Assembly (NCBI GenBank): GCA_031265595.1
Contig: JAISCM010000155.1
Location: 1 to 7,708 of the forward strand
DNA length: 7,708 nucleotides
Origin: Tannerellaceae bacterium
Lineage (GTDB): Bacteria; Bacteroidota; Bacteroidia; Bacteroidales; Tannerellaceae
Reading direction: 5' to 3'
In this document: positions 1 to 7,394 of the stretch, piece after piece
Layout: each line of letters starts with the position of its first letter
Position numbering within the stretch: position 1 is the stretch's first letter
Notes under the pieces: generated by a model
What the model saw: the letters and a program-made list of their open reading frames with translations, nothing else
What the model was told of the DNA's origin: nothing
Databases searched by the model: none
Position numbers and translations under genes: made by a program

Positions 1-930
1 CGTTTCTACCCTGAAATCGAGTAATTCGAGGTCGGCCACTTCTTTTCCGATCAGCGTCTCATCAGCCACTAACGTATCGATAGGGCCGTTCAGCGCAAGG
101 CTGTCTCCCTGATAAATGATTTGATCAGGGGCCGGGCCGTTAACAATATCGCCTTTTTGATTCCGGATGCTTTCTACGAAGGTAGGCCATCCTTTGCCAA
201 CCAGCAGGTCTTCCAGCTCTTTGACGGTTTTGTTTTGTGTAAAAAAGTCGCTGGTAGCCTTAATAACCCTGAAGGTTGTTCCGTTGTAGGCATACATAAG
301 AGAAGGGTCGTTGCCCGGCAACAAACCGCCGAGCGACTTTTCATACTCTTTCGTCTGCTTTATAACATCCCCGCCCAATATCTTCGGGCCCAGTGAAGCC
401 AGAAACCATGCTGTGCCCGCTGTGCCGAAAATATAGGTAACAGCGTACGCTACCGGTATTTCATTGATGAACGTATGCTTTTGGGCGTCGGTAATAGAAA
501 GTTGATCAATCGAATCCGTAGCCACTCCGATAACCGCAGAAATCGTATTCGCACCGGCTAACAGACCGACTGTATTCCCTAAATCAAATCCGGCAATCAG
601 GGCCGCTACCCATGCTGTAAGTAAACATGCTACGCAGACAATCACGGCAAAAAGGATTTGCGGGATTCCTTCCTTTCTCAGGCTGCGTACGAATTGAGGC
701 CCTACGCTATACCCTACAGCAAACAGGAAAATCAGGAAAAAAGCCGATTTAACAACAGGTGATATCGAGATGTTCAATTGCCCTACCAGTACGCCCACCA
801 GCAAGACGCCCGTTACCGAGCCCAACCCTATCCCCTTGATTTTAACCTGCCCGATAGCAAACCCAACAGCAAGTGTCAGGAAAATAGCCAACTCGGGAGA
901 CGCCTGTATCGTTTTAATGATCCATTCCAT
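1..930 (-). CDS. aspT: AspT/YidE-type aspartate:alanine exchanger, N-terminal part (cut by left edge)
   Basis: This is an open minus-strand frame of 310 codons from the ATG at 930-928 to the window edge, with no stop, so the C-terminal part is missing. The protein starts MEWIIKTIQASPELAIFLTL and has several hydrophobic, glycine-rich membrane segments over about residues 12-185 (for example around LTLAVGFAIGQ, FFLIFLFAVGYSVGPQF and GLLAGANTISAVIGVATDS). These fit the first Asp-Al_Ex membrane domain of the AspT/YidE/YbjL family. From about residue 215 it becomes hydrophilic and resembles the paired TrkA_C/RCK_C domains in the middle of these proteins. Family members are about 550 residues, so roughly half is visible. 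The best-known member swaps aspartate for alanine across the inner membrane and works with aspartate 4-decarboxylase to generate proton motive force. Whether this one has that substrate is inferred from the family. The next in-frame codons upstream hold no ATG before a stop, which supports this start. It is separated from the lipoprotein gene by a terminator, so it is probably its own transcription unit. Confidence 0.82.
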   Translation of the reverse strand, partial: MEWIIKTIQASPELAIFLTLAVGFAIGQVKIKGIGLGSVTGVLLVGVLVGQLNISISPVVKSAFFLIFLFAVGYSVGPQFVRSLRKEGIPQILFAVIVCVACLLTAWVAALIAGFDLGNTVGLLAGANTISAVIGVATDSIDQLSITDAQKHTFINEIPVAYAVTYIFGTAGTAWFLASLGPKILGGDVIKQTKEYEKSLGGLLPGNDPSLMYAYNGTTFRVIKATSDFFTQNKTVKELEDLLVGKGWPTFVESIRNQKGDIVNGPAPDQIIYQGDSLALNGPIDTLVADETLIGKEVADLELLDFRVET

Positions 931-994
931 AAGCTCTACACTTAAAATTTGATAAGAGAACAGTTTACAGTCCGATAAGGTTTAGCAATACATC

Positions 995-1029
995 AAAAAA
1001 AAGAAGCTGCCTCTATCCGAAGCAGCTTC
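995..1029 (-). terminator. Rho-independent terminator ending the susC-susD-lipoprotein unit
   Basis: On the minus strand, a perfect 8-bp stem (GAAGCTGC at 1029-1022 pairing with GCAGCTTC at 1010-1003) closes an 11-nt loop and is followed at once by eight T residues (1002-995). It lies 26 bp beyond the stop codon of the small lipoprotein gene. It should end that transcript before the exchanger gene. The plus-strand reading has no T tract after the hairpin, so the terminator is one-directional. Confidence 0.9.
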
Positions 1030-1055
1030 CATATTACATCTATTTATTTCAATTA

Positions 1056-1565
1056 TCAATCGCCACCCCAGCCTGTGTAGCGGTAGCCTTCTGCTTTAAA
1101 GGTCTCGCCCGGAAAGCGTGAATTGGTAAAGGTGAAAGAAATAGCATCGCTTTTTGTATTCGAAGGAGTGGTAGACCCGCCCAAAACAACTTTACCGTCT
1201 GTTACCGAAAATGTCTCGGAAGAAGAAGCTACATTACCAGCAAGGTTTTCTATATTCGAACCCGAGAAGGTTAATGCACCTACATTGCAATCGATCTTTC
1301 CGTTGATAGACCAGTTCTGTGTAGCGCTGGCATTATAAGCTCCGATACGTATCCAGCATTTATCTGTTGCATAGTTTTCCGTATTTCCTATATAACAATA
1401 ATTTGTATAGATCTCTTCGCCGGAGGCATCGTATACATGGATTCTATATTGCCCGCCAAGGGGATGTATAGGGGTGTAATCAATATTGTAATCCCCATAC
1501 GTTTCACATGAAGCGACCGTCAGCAACGATAAGAATAACAGGAATATATATTTTAAATGTTTCAT
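1056..1565 (-). CDS. Small outer-surface lipoprotein, probable Lipid_bd-like family
   Basis: The 169-residue product starts MKHLKYIFLLFLSLLTVASC: a lysine-containing n-region, a hydrophobic core and a lipobox (VASC) with the acylated Cys at residue 20. It is therefore exported and lipid-anchored. The acidic residues soon after the Cys (ETYGDY) are compatible with surface display, as in many Bacteroidetes lipoproteins. The mature part is rich in Tyr, Ser, Thr and Asn with beta-strand-like alternation, and ends GYRYTGWGGD. That ending and the size resemble the Bacteroidetes 'lipid-binding putative hydrolase' family (PF12888), whose genes often sit near susC/susD pairs. I assign this from memory of the family, not from a search. 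The gene is 35 bp downstream of susD with no terminator between, and a strong terminator follows, so it is the last gene of the susC-susD unit. A plausible role is an accessory surface binding protein for the same ligand. The ligand is unknown and no catalytic residues are recognisable. Confidence 0.8.
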   Translation of the reverse strand: MKHLKYIFLLFLSLLTVASCETYGDYNIDYTPIHPLGGQYRIHVYDASGEEIYTNYCYIGNTENYATDKCWIRIGAYNASATQNWSINGKIDCNVGALTFSGSNIENLAGNVASSSETFSVTDGKVVLGGSTTPSNTKSDAISFTFTNSRFPGETFKAEGYRYTGWGGD

Positions 1566-1600
1566 AAATTCTATCTATTAATTGTTACTATTTTACTTGC

Positions 1601-3154
1601 TTATTTCACCTGCCACCATAAGGGATCGGTCAGAGGCTTCGGTTCAGGTGCATTCGGATTATAAGACGAAGAGTTTTGCGGCACTAACAAATGGTAAGGT
1701 ATCTGCCCTGCTTGCAGTTCGGTATCTCCGGGAGTCACCAGGGTACCTAATTCGTAGCCCGGCATCAATCCTGTTGTTATATTACTTACACGCACTTTTT
1801 CTGCTTTGCTGATCTTCGGATATCCGGTACGGTTGCGGTCGAAGTATGCATCCCAGGCATTGGCTTTAGCGGCAGCCACCCATTTCTGAATGAGGATGCT
1901 TGTAAGCATTGCATCAAGGGAAGCATCTTTAAATGTATAAACGCCATCGCCTGCAATAAATGAAGAGGCGTCATATCCCCAACGGGCAAATGCTTTTGTC
2001 ACGCCATCATCGTAAGCGGCTTTCGCTTTGGCTTTATCACCTAAACGGGCATAAGCTTCGGCTTTCATAAAAGCAACTTCCGCATTATTCATCAGATAGG
2101 CCGGATCATTATAGGCCTGCAAATAACGGGATGATTTAATCAAAGGAACTGCATCATCGCTTCCTTCCACAGTAGGCGGCTTTGTGCCACAAGGAAGGCC
2201 TCCATACTTCTCCCAGATAGTAACTTCCTCTCCGGCTGCCATTTGTTGTCTGGCATAATTGGTTACCTCGTAATATTGTTCGATCCGGGGATCGTTCGCT
2301 GCAATCAGAAATTCCGTAAAGGTATGGCAGGCACGGACGTTTTCCACCGTATTCAACTGGCGGATGTTGTATTCGTAAAACGGATTTCCCTTATTGATAG
2401 CATCTTCAAATGCCGTCATTGCACAATCTATTTCCAATAAACCGCCGCCTTCGATAATAGCTGATATCTGACTTTTGTTCGCTTCGAAGTCGCGCAATAG
2501 CACTTTCAGTTTCAGGCTCTTCGCAAAAGCTATCCACTGGTCTATATTTCCATTGAAATAATAATCTTCCTTCGTCAATGGATGAGAAGCAGCCTTGGCG
2601 GCGGATTCTTTCGCAATGGCTTCATCCAGCAGCGCCAGGATACCCGGATATACAACCGTTTTGCTGTCGTCATACTTAGGATAAGGATATTCTTTGGCTT
2701 GTATCGCTTCCGTAAAAGGAATATCGCCATACAGATCCGTCAGGAAATGATAGTTGTATGCTTCCAGTACTTTAGATATAAGCCAATAATTCCACGCGCC
2801 TTCTTCTTCCGCCATTTGCTGAAGAATTTTAATATCGGGAAGCGTATTGGCGTATGCATTTGTCCAGAAAGCGTTATACGAACTTACTGTCAGGCTGAAA
2901 TTTACCGTTGTATTATATTGGTTCGTACTGTTTCCCTGCGTAGTATATTGCATCCACATAGAACCAATCAATGCGCCGTTCAGGCCGATCTGGGCGATCG
3001 TCGTAGCCCCGATGGAAGGAAGCAATGTCTGTAAGGTCGCTTCCGTGGGGTAATTCGGGTTGTCGTTTACATCTAAGTAATCATCGCATGAAAAGAATGA
3101 TGTACTTAAAACGCCCGTTATCAATGTTGTTATTAGTATCTTTTTCAGTTTCAT
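1601..3154 (-). CDS. SusD/RagB-like nutrient-binding outer-membrane lipoprotein (SusD-like_2 type)
   Basis: The 517-residue product starts MKLKKILITTLITG and has a type II signal peptide ending SFFSC, with the acylated Cys at residue 23. The DDYLDVNDNPNYPTEA stretch right after the Cys, then a 'LLPSIG' helix, is typical of the SusD-like_2 branch (PF12771). A TPR-like helical segment (NNAEVAFMKAEAYARLG) lies near residues 352-370, and the C-terminus has the usual PQNSSSYNPNAPEP-type proline-rich region. Length is normal for the family, about 500 residues. SusD-like proteins sit on the cell surface as a lid over the SusC barrel and capture ligand. I chose the ATG at 3154-3152 because AAAGGA precedes it at 7-nt spacing and it gives a standard signal peptide. 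A second ATG at 3175-3173 overlaps the susC stop codon (TAATG) and would add seven residues (MISKDKF). The ligand cannot be told: no glycoside hydrolase, peptidase or sulfatase gene is in the window. Confidence 0.93.
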   Translation of the reverse strand: MKLKKILITTLITGVLSTSFFSCDDYLDVNDNPNYPTEATLQTLLPSIGATTIAQIGLNGALIGSMWMQYTTQGNSTNQYNTTVNFSLTVSSYNAFWTNAYANTLPDIKILQQMAEEEGAWNYWLISKVLEAYNYHFLTDLYGDIPFTEAIQAKEYPYPKYDDSKTVVYPGILALLDEAIAKESAAKAASHPLTKEDYYFNGNIDQWIAFAKSLKLKVLLRDFEANKSQISAIIEGGGLLEIDCAMTAFEDAINKGNPFYEYNIRQLNTVENVRACHTFTEFLIAANDPRIEQYYEVTNYARQQMAAGEEVTIWEKYGGLPCGTKPPTVEGSDDAVPLIKSSRYLQAYNDPAYLMNNAEVAFMKAEAYARLGDKAKAKAAYDDGVTKAFARWGYDASSFIAGDGVYTFKDASLDAMLTSILIQKWVAAAKANAWDAYFDRNRTGYPKISKAEKVRVSNITTGLMPGYELGTLVTPGDTELQAGQIPYHLLVPQNSSSYNPNAPEPKPLTDPLWWQVK

Positions 3155-3161
3155 AAATTTA

Positions 3162-3167
3162 TCCTTT
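3162..3167 (-). promoter_or_regulatory. Ribosome binding site deciding the susD start
   Basis: AAAGGA on the minus strand lies 7 nt before the ATG at 3154-3152. It is the only clear Shine-Dalgarno-like element I see before a gene here. It supports the inner ATG over the one that overlaps the susC stop. Confidence 0.55.
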
Positions 3168-3174
3168 GAAATCA

Positions 3175-6162
3175 TTAAAATGTAACATTCAAACCAACTC
3201 CAATATTACGGGTAGAACTGGTACCGGTAGTTTCGCCAAGCATTGAGCCCAGGTCATTTCCTAAATTAGTTACTTCCGGGTCGATATAGTTATTAATTTT
3301 AGGAGTAAATAATAACAGGTTACGCCCGATAACGCTTATAGAAGCGGCTGAGATAGGAGTTTTACTTAAAAAAGACGAAGGTACTTTATAGGTTAATACT
3401 ACTTCCCTGAGTTTAAAATAGTCTCGGGGTATCACCATCTCGCTATACACTTCCGGGTTATACGCATATTGCCCCTGTGCATTAGGCATATTTTGCACAA
3501 GCACCGGTATATTGTTTTCAACATACTCTCCATTAACTATTTTCACTGAGTGAGGAACAACATAAGAGTTACGCTCGTTGAACACGGTCTGGGTAGAGTT
3601 CCCATTAAAGTGAGATATATAAGCGGTAGACGAATACATCAGCCCGCCTTTACGCCAGTCGCCGACAATTCTCAATGAAAGGTCTTTGTATTTTAAGGTG
3701 GTATTGAATCCCATGGTAAAATCAGGATTCATATTTCCCAACACATCTTTTTCCGTATTGCTCGCTGTAATAAACCCGTTCGTATTTACAATCGTATAGC
3801 CTTTATAAGGGCCTTCTTCTACTTTGGCGGCAGCCGGAACCCGGTAAACGCCTACAGGCTCGCCAACGATAGCCATAAATTCTACGCCACGGTAGCTTGT
3901 CCAGTAGCCTAACGGATAGGTGTCTGTTCCTTCCCATAATTCTTTCACTTCGCTCCAGTTTTTAGCAAAAGTCCAGCCTATGTTCCAGTCCCAGTCTTTG
4001 GTACGCACGGGCGTAACGTCTACTAATAATTCGAGCCCTCTGTTTTCTATTTTCCCGATATTTTTAGTTTCGGTGGTATAGCCTGTTTCAGGAGGAACGT
4101 TTGCGCTGATAATCTGATTTTTTGTCTGTTTATTATAATAAGCAACATCAAGGCCTACTCTGTTCTGGAAGAAATTACCGGTTATACCCACTTCATATTC
4201 CGTAGAGATCTCCGGTTTCAGGTTTGTATTGGGTAAACGGTTGTTTTCACTCAAACCGGATACGCCCCCTATCGGAAGACGGGTATAGTAATAGGTACTT
4301 GAGGTCAGAGGAGTAAACCAGCTTGTGGTACGGTATGTACCGGCATCGTTACCCGTTTGGCCAACTGCTGCACGTAATTTAAGAAAATCAACATGAGACG
4401 ATCTCAAATCCTGAAAAAGCTCTGTCAACAGGAAGGAAAGGTTTGCGCCTCCATAAAAGAAGCTGTTTGCATCGATCGGCAAGGTAGACGACCAGTCATT
4501 TCTTGCCGAAAGGTTCAGGAACAGGTAATCCCTGAAGCCCACTTCCGCAGTTCCTAATGCGCCAATCAAACGCCTGTTTTGCTGGTAGGTATCGGAAACA
4601 GCCGAAGAGGTCGTATTCAACAAATTATACCATCCCGGAATATCCAGGCCGTCTACAGTACCTCCTGTATAACTCCAACTTCTCACGTTCAGGTTCCAGC
4701 CCAGCGTACCACCGATTGAAAAATCACCTACCCGGTAATCGGCGCCTAAAAACGCAAGCGCATCAATTTGAGAACGGCTATGGGTAAATTCACTATAATA
4801 GCCTAATTCGGGGTTTTTCCCTCCTAAATCACTATACGAGTTTTCTGCATAGCTTACTTTAGCCCGCATATCCTTTGGTCTTTCCGTTGTGAAATCTCCC
4901 CCCAGACGGCCCGTCGCTTTCAGGCCCGGAATAATTTCGTAACCTAATTCAACCCTGCCGCTTAGTTTATCATCCTGATATTGATAGCGGAAATTATCAA
5001 TCATCCAATATGGATTATTTGCATAGAACGTATAGTAGTTATCCGTATTATAGCGTTCGTCATTGTAATCCTTCATCTGCGTATAGCCAACATCCACCGC
5101 ATGCTGCAACAATTCCATATCCATATCCTGTACACGGTTGATATCCTTTCTGTTGTATTCCATAGAAGCATCCAGCGTAAACTTATTCACATTGGCATAC
5201 CCACGGAGGAAGAAATTGTTTCTTGAATATTGATCGCCATTATTCGGAAGAATACCATTCGATGAAAGATTGCTATAAGAAGCAACCACCCCGGCATTAG
5301 CCGTTCCATAACGAACCGTGACGCCGTTGTTCATCTCAAGGCCTACCTGATAGAAATCCCTCAGATTATTTTTTACATAAGAATACGGCTTGGTCATAGG
5401 AGTTGCCAATTGATCGGATCCCCATTCTCTGACAGAACCATCCAAACGCGGTCCCCACGAGCCGTTTTCATCACGAGACCAAGAGCCCCATCCTTGTCCG
5501 AATAAGTCTTGCGTCTGCATTACACGAAGTACATTTGATGCTGTAAAAGCGCCGTTATAAGATACTGTAAGTTTTTCTTTATCGGCCTTCTTCGTGGTGA
5601 TCATAATAACCCCGTTAGCTGCACGCGAACCATATAACGCGGTTGCAGAAGCGCCTTTCAGAATGGTTACAGACTCAACATTCTCCGGATTAATATCATT
5701 GGCAGAGTTACCAAAGTCTGCCGAGATATTCGTTGTACTTGTAGCGCCCGCACTACGTTCATTCGTAATCGGCACGCCATCAACAATATAAAGAGGCTGA
5801 TTGCTCCCCGTCAGGGAGGAAACGCCTCTGATCAATACATTCTGAGAAACACCGGTAGAACCTGCACCGGAAATATTCACACCAGCCACCTTACCTGCAA
5901 GGCTACCCATCACAGAGCCGGATTGGGATGAATTAATATCGTCAGACTTGACGGTAGATGCAGCATACCCTAATATCTTCTCACTTTTCTTGATACCTAA
6001 TGCTGTCACCACCACTTCATCAAGCCGTTGTGTATCGGATTGCAAACGCACATGAACCGTTGACTGTACATTTACTTCCTGGGGACTCATCCCCACATAC
6101 GAAATTACCAAAGTTCTTGCGGAACTTCTATATTTAATATATTTTTTCGAGGTCGCGTACAA
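3175..6162 (-). CDS. SusC/RagA-like TonB-dependent transporter, 5'-truncated (probable silent shufflon cassette)
   Basis: The frame encodes the plug and barrel of a SusC/RagA outer-membrane transporter, which imports ligand captured by SusD using TonB energy. Numbering from the TTG at 6162-6160: residues 16-25 (RTLVISYVGM) are the last strand of the carboxypeptidase-regulatory-like domain. A TonB-box-like LDEVVVTALG lies at 47-56, and the plug at about 60-195 includes the SusC signature (GSNQPLYIVDGVPI and LKGASATALYGSRAANGVIM). The beta barrel runs to a C-terminus ending RNIGVGLNVTF. The first part of a normal SusC, a signal peptide plus about 80 residues of regulatory-like domain, is absent. 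There is no ATG before residue 25. The TTG is preceded by an in-frame TGA, and the first 11 codons simply overlap the recombinase tail in another frame, so the native part starts near 6129. As it stands the product could not be exported. The body is otherwise intact with no stops, which argues for a stored cassette and not a decayed gene. It overlaps the alternative susD start by one base and is co-oriented with susD. Confidence 0.9.
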   Translation of the reverse strand: MYATSKKYIKYRSSARTLVISYVGMSPQEVNVQSTVHVRLQSDTQRLDEVVVTALGIKKSEKILGYAASTVKSDDINSSQSGSVMGSLAGKVAGVNISGAGSTGVSQNVLIRGVSSLTGSNQPLYIVDGVPITNERSAGATSTTNISADFGNSANDINPENVESVTILKGASATALYGSRAANGVIMITTKKADKEKLTVSYNGAFTASNVLRVMQTQDLFGQGWGSWSRDENGSWGPRLDGSVREWGSDQLATPMTKPYSYVKNNLRDFYQVGLEMNNGVTVRYGTANAGVVASYSNLSSNGILPNNGDQYSRNNFFLRGYANVNKFTLDASMEYNRKDINRVQDMDMELLQHAVDVGYTQMKDYNDERYNTDNYYTFYANNPYWMIDNFRYQYQDDKLSGRVELGYEIIPGLKATGRLGGDFTTERPKDMRAKVSYAENSYSDLGGKNPELGYYSEFTHSRSQIDALAFLGADYRVGDFSIGGTLGWNLNVRSWSYTGGTVDGLDIPGWYNLLNTTSSAVSDTYQQNRRLIGALGTAEVGFRDYLFLNLSARNDWSSTLPIDANSFFYGGANLSFLLTELFQDLRSSHVDFLKLRAAVGQTGNDAGTYRTTSWFTPLTSSTYYYTRLPIGGVSGLSENNRLPNTNLKPEISTEYEVGITGNFFQNRVGLDVAYYNKQTKNQIISANVPPETGYTTETKNIGKIENRGLELLVDVTPVRTKDWDWNIGWTFAKNWSEVKELWEGTDTYPLGYWTSYRGVEFMAIVGEPVGVYRVPAAAKVEEGPYKGYTIVNTNGFITASNTEKDVLGNMNPDFTMGFNTTLKYKDLSLRIVGDWRKGGLMYSSTAYISHFNGNSTQTVFNERNSYVVPHSVKIVNGEYVENNIPVLVQNMPNAQGQYAYNPEVYSEMVIPRDYFKLREVVLTYKVPSSFLSKTPISAASISVIGRNLLLFTPKINNYIDPEVTNLGNDLGSMLGETTGTSSTRNIGVGLNVTF
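6112..6126. other. Putative invertase recombination site at the susC truncation point
   Basis: The minus strand reads AGTTCCGCAAGAACT, and the plus strand AGTTCTTGCGGAACT. Arms AAGTTC/GAACTT (6 bp each, 6111-6127) flank a 5-bp centre, as expected for a tyrosine-recombinase core. Both strands fit AGTYYYN4GDACT, the inverted-repeat consensus I recall for the Bacteroides fragilis SusC/SusD invertase Tsr0667. Within susC it encodes Ser-Ser-Ala-Arg-Thr just before LVISYVGM, so a crossover here could join susC heads and bodies in frame. SusC-like sequence stops at this site and the recombinase gene begins 7 bp beyond it. That this is an active site is inferred; I found no second copy in the window. 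Confidence 0.7.
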
Positions 6163-7282
6163 TTGTCATATCCATAATCTTACTGTAGATTTCGGTTGTT
6201 TTTACACTTTTATGGCCTAATAGTTTTTGTACGGTTGTTATATGGGCGCCATTATAAAGCAATAATGTGGCGTTTGTGTGACGGGCTGTGTGAAACGAGA
6301 TATTTTTCTTTATCCCTGCTAATTGCGAAATGACCCGTAATTGTTTGTTTATATTGGAATTTGAATTGATGTCGATATCGAAAAAGGAAGGGTTTACCGT
6401 ATATTTTTCAGACAGGGCTACTGCCTTGCCTTCAAACAATAAATAAACAGGCAGGCGGATGTCTGCTTTTGTTTTGGTAGACGAGAATATCAACCATAAT
6501 TTACCGTCGATATATTGGAAGTTATCCCTTCTTATCTTTACTATATCCGAAAAGCGCAATCCCGTATAGCAACAAAATAAAAAAATATCCAGCGCCTTCC
6601 TTAGCGCTTTTCTTTTTCCTACATCTATTTTTTCAAACTTTTTCAATTCTTCCGGCGTAAGATGTACCCTCGGGCTTTCTACATGATGTATTTTATATTT
6701 GCGAAAGGGGTATTTAACGATGTCAAATAAATCTTTGTTGATGGCAAGGTTGACATAACGCTTCAAATGCCTCATGTGCTTTGAGATTGTATTTATGTGA
6801 TAGTCTTTATCAAGCAGAAACGATTCAAAATCACATAAAAAGGTATAGGTGAGTTCGTGGATCAATAGATCCGGCTTATAGAGAGACAACACTTTTAATG
6901 TGGAATAATGATTCTTCTGTGTGGAGAATTTTAAATGGCTCAATCCTATTTCTCTGTTCATAAAATCTATGAAAGACAGATGCTGTGGCTTATTTCCCAA
7001 TACATCGTCCAGCTCAAAGCGCTCTCCTTTCAGTATCATATCCAGCTCCCTTTTCTCTAATGCAGCAATCAAATCATACAAATATTTATTCAGGGTCTTC
7101 ATGTTCGGATGATTTCTCACTTCACGTTTTGAGCTATCCCATTGATCCGGCCTGATGAAAACTTTGGTTGATAAGTATCTCTTTTCATTATCCCGGACAG
7201 CTTCAACCAGGATCAGGGCTTCTCCTTCCGCCGTAAGTTTTTTCTCCTGATTGAAAGCCAGATCATAAATTATTTTCTCCAT
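6134..7282 (-). CDS. Tyrosine site-specific recombinase, probable invertase of the adjacent susC locus
   Basis: The 382-residue protein has the usual Bacteroidetes layout: an Arm-DNA-binding domain at about 1-95 (with KVFIRPDQWD near 40-49), a SAM-like core-binding domain at about 100-200, and the catalytic domain at about 205-375. The catalytic set is complete: Arg243 in YTGLRFSD, a beta-hairpin Lys (270 or 272) in SSTKTKADI, His331 and Arg334 in HTARH, His357 in LLGHKSV, and the nucleophile Tyr366 in TTEIYSKI. Such enzymes perform integration, excision or inversion through a covalent 3'-phosphotyrosine link. Three things point to inversion of SusC/SusD genes: the stop codon is 7 bp from a Tsr0667-like site, the neighbouring susC is broken at that site, and no other mobile-element genes are present. 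The gene reads toward susC with no terminator between, so its transcript probably continues into the cassette. The start (ATG 7282-7280) lacks a Shine-Dalgarno sequence but gives a full Arm domain. An integrase of a small element inserted into susC remains possible. Confidence 0.92.
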   Translation of the reverse strand: MEKIIYDLAFNQEKKLTAEGEALILVEAVRDNEKRYLSTKVFIRPDQWDSSKREVRNHPNMKTLNKYLYDLIAALEKRELDMILKGERFELDDVLGNKPQHLSFIDFMNREIGLSHLKFSTQKNHYSTLKVLSLYKPDLLIHELTYTFLCDFESFLLDKDYHINTISKHMRHLKRYVNLAINKDLFDIVKYPFRKYKIHHVESPRVHLTPEELKKFEKIDVGKRKALRKALDIFLFCCYTGLRFSDIVKIRRDNFQYIDGKLWLIFSSTKTKADIRLPVYLLFEGKAVALSEKYTVNPSFFDIDINSNSNINKQLRVISQLAGIKKNISFHTARHTNATLLLYNGAHITTVQKLLGHKSVKTTEIYSKIMDMTIVRDLEKIY

Positions 7283-7386
7283 AAAAAAGTCAGCGTTCGT
7301 TTTTCTGTGGATGCGAAGAAACGAATATTTCCAGTCACATTAAACGAATAGTTGAATAAAAAATGAAGAATGTCCGGTAAATTGGG

Positions 7387-7394
7387 TATTTTTG
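7387..7394 (+). promoter_or_regulatory. Possible Bacteroidetes -7 promoter element for the nitronate monooxygenase-like gene
   Basis: TATTTTTG fits the Bacteroides -7 consensus TAnnTTTG and lies 27 bp before the ATG at 7422. I do not see a convincing -33 TTTG at the usual distance, and the surroundings are T-rich, so this is weak. It overlaps the left arm of the inverted repeat at 7388-7412. Confidence 0.3.

Noticed and set aside
121..396. Plus-strand 91-codon open frame
   Set aside because: It is antisense to the exchanger gene, whose translation shows convincing family features over the same bases.
1003..1029. Hairpin as a bidirectional terminator or riboswitch part
   Set aside because: Only the minus strand has a T tract after the stem, no convergent gene lies to its left, and no larger RNA fold is evident.
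2582..3034. Plus-strand 150-codon open frame
   Set aside because: It lies wholly antisense to the well-supported susD gene. Its translation is rich in Arg, Ile and Phe with no domain, and it has no start context.
3175..6162. susC as an ordinary dead pseudogene
   Set aside because: The remaining roughly 985 codons are free of stops and frameshifts, susD and the lipoprotein are intact, and the break is exactly at a recombination-like site. Decay would not be expected to be so clean.
6134..7282. Recombinase as part of a conjugative transposon, integron or prophage
   Set aside because: No mobilisation, excisionase, phage or resistance genes and no direct-repeat attachment pair are visible. The flanking genes are ordinary, and the site at its 3' end fits an inversion site better.
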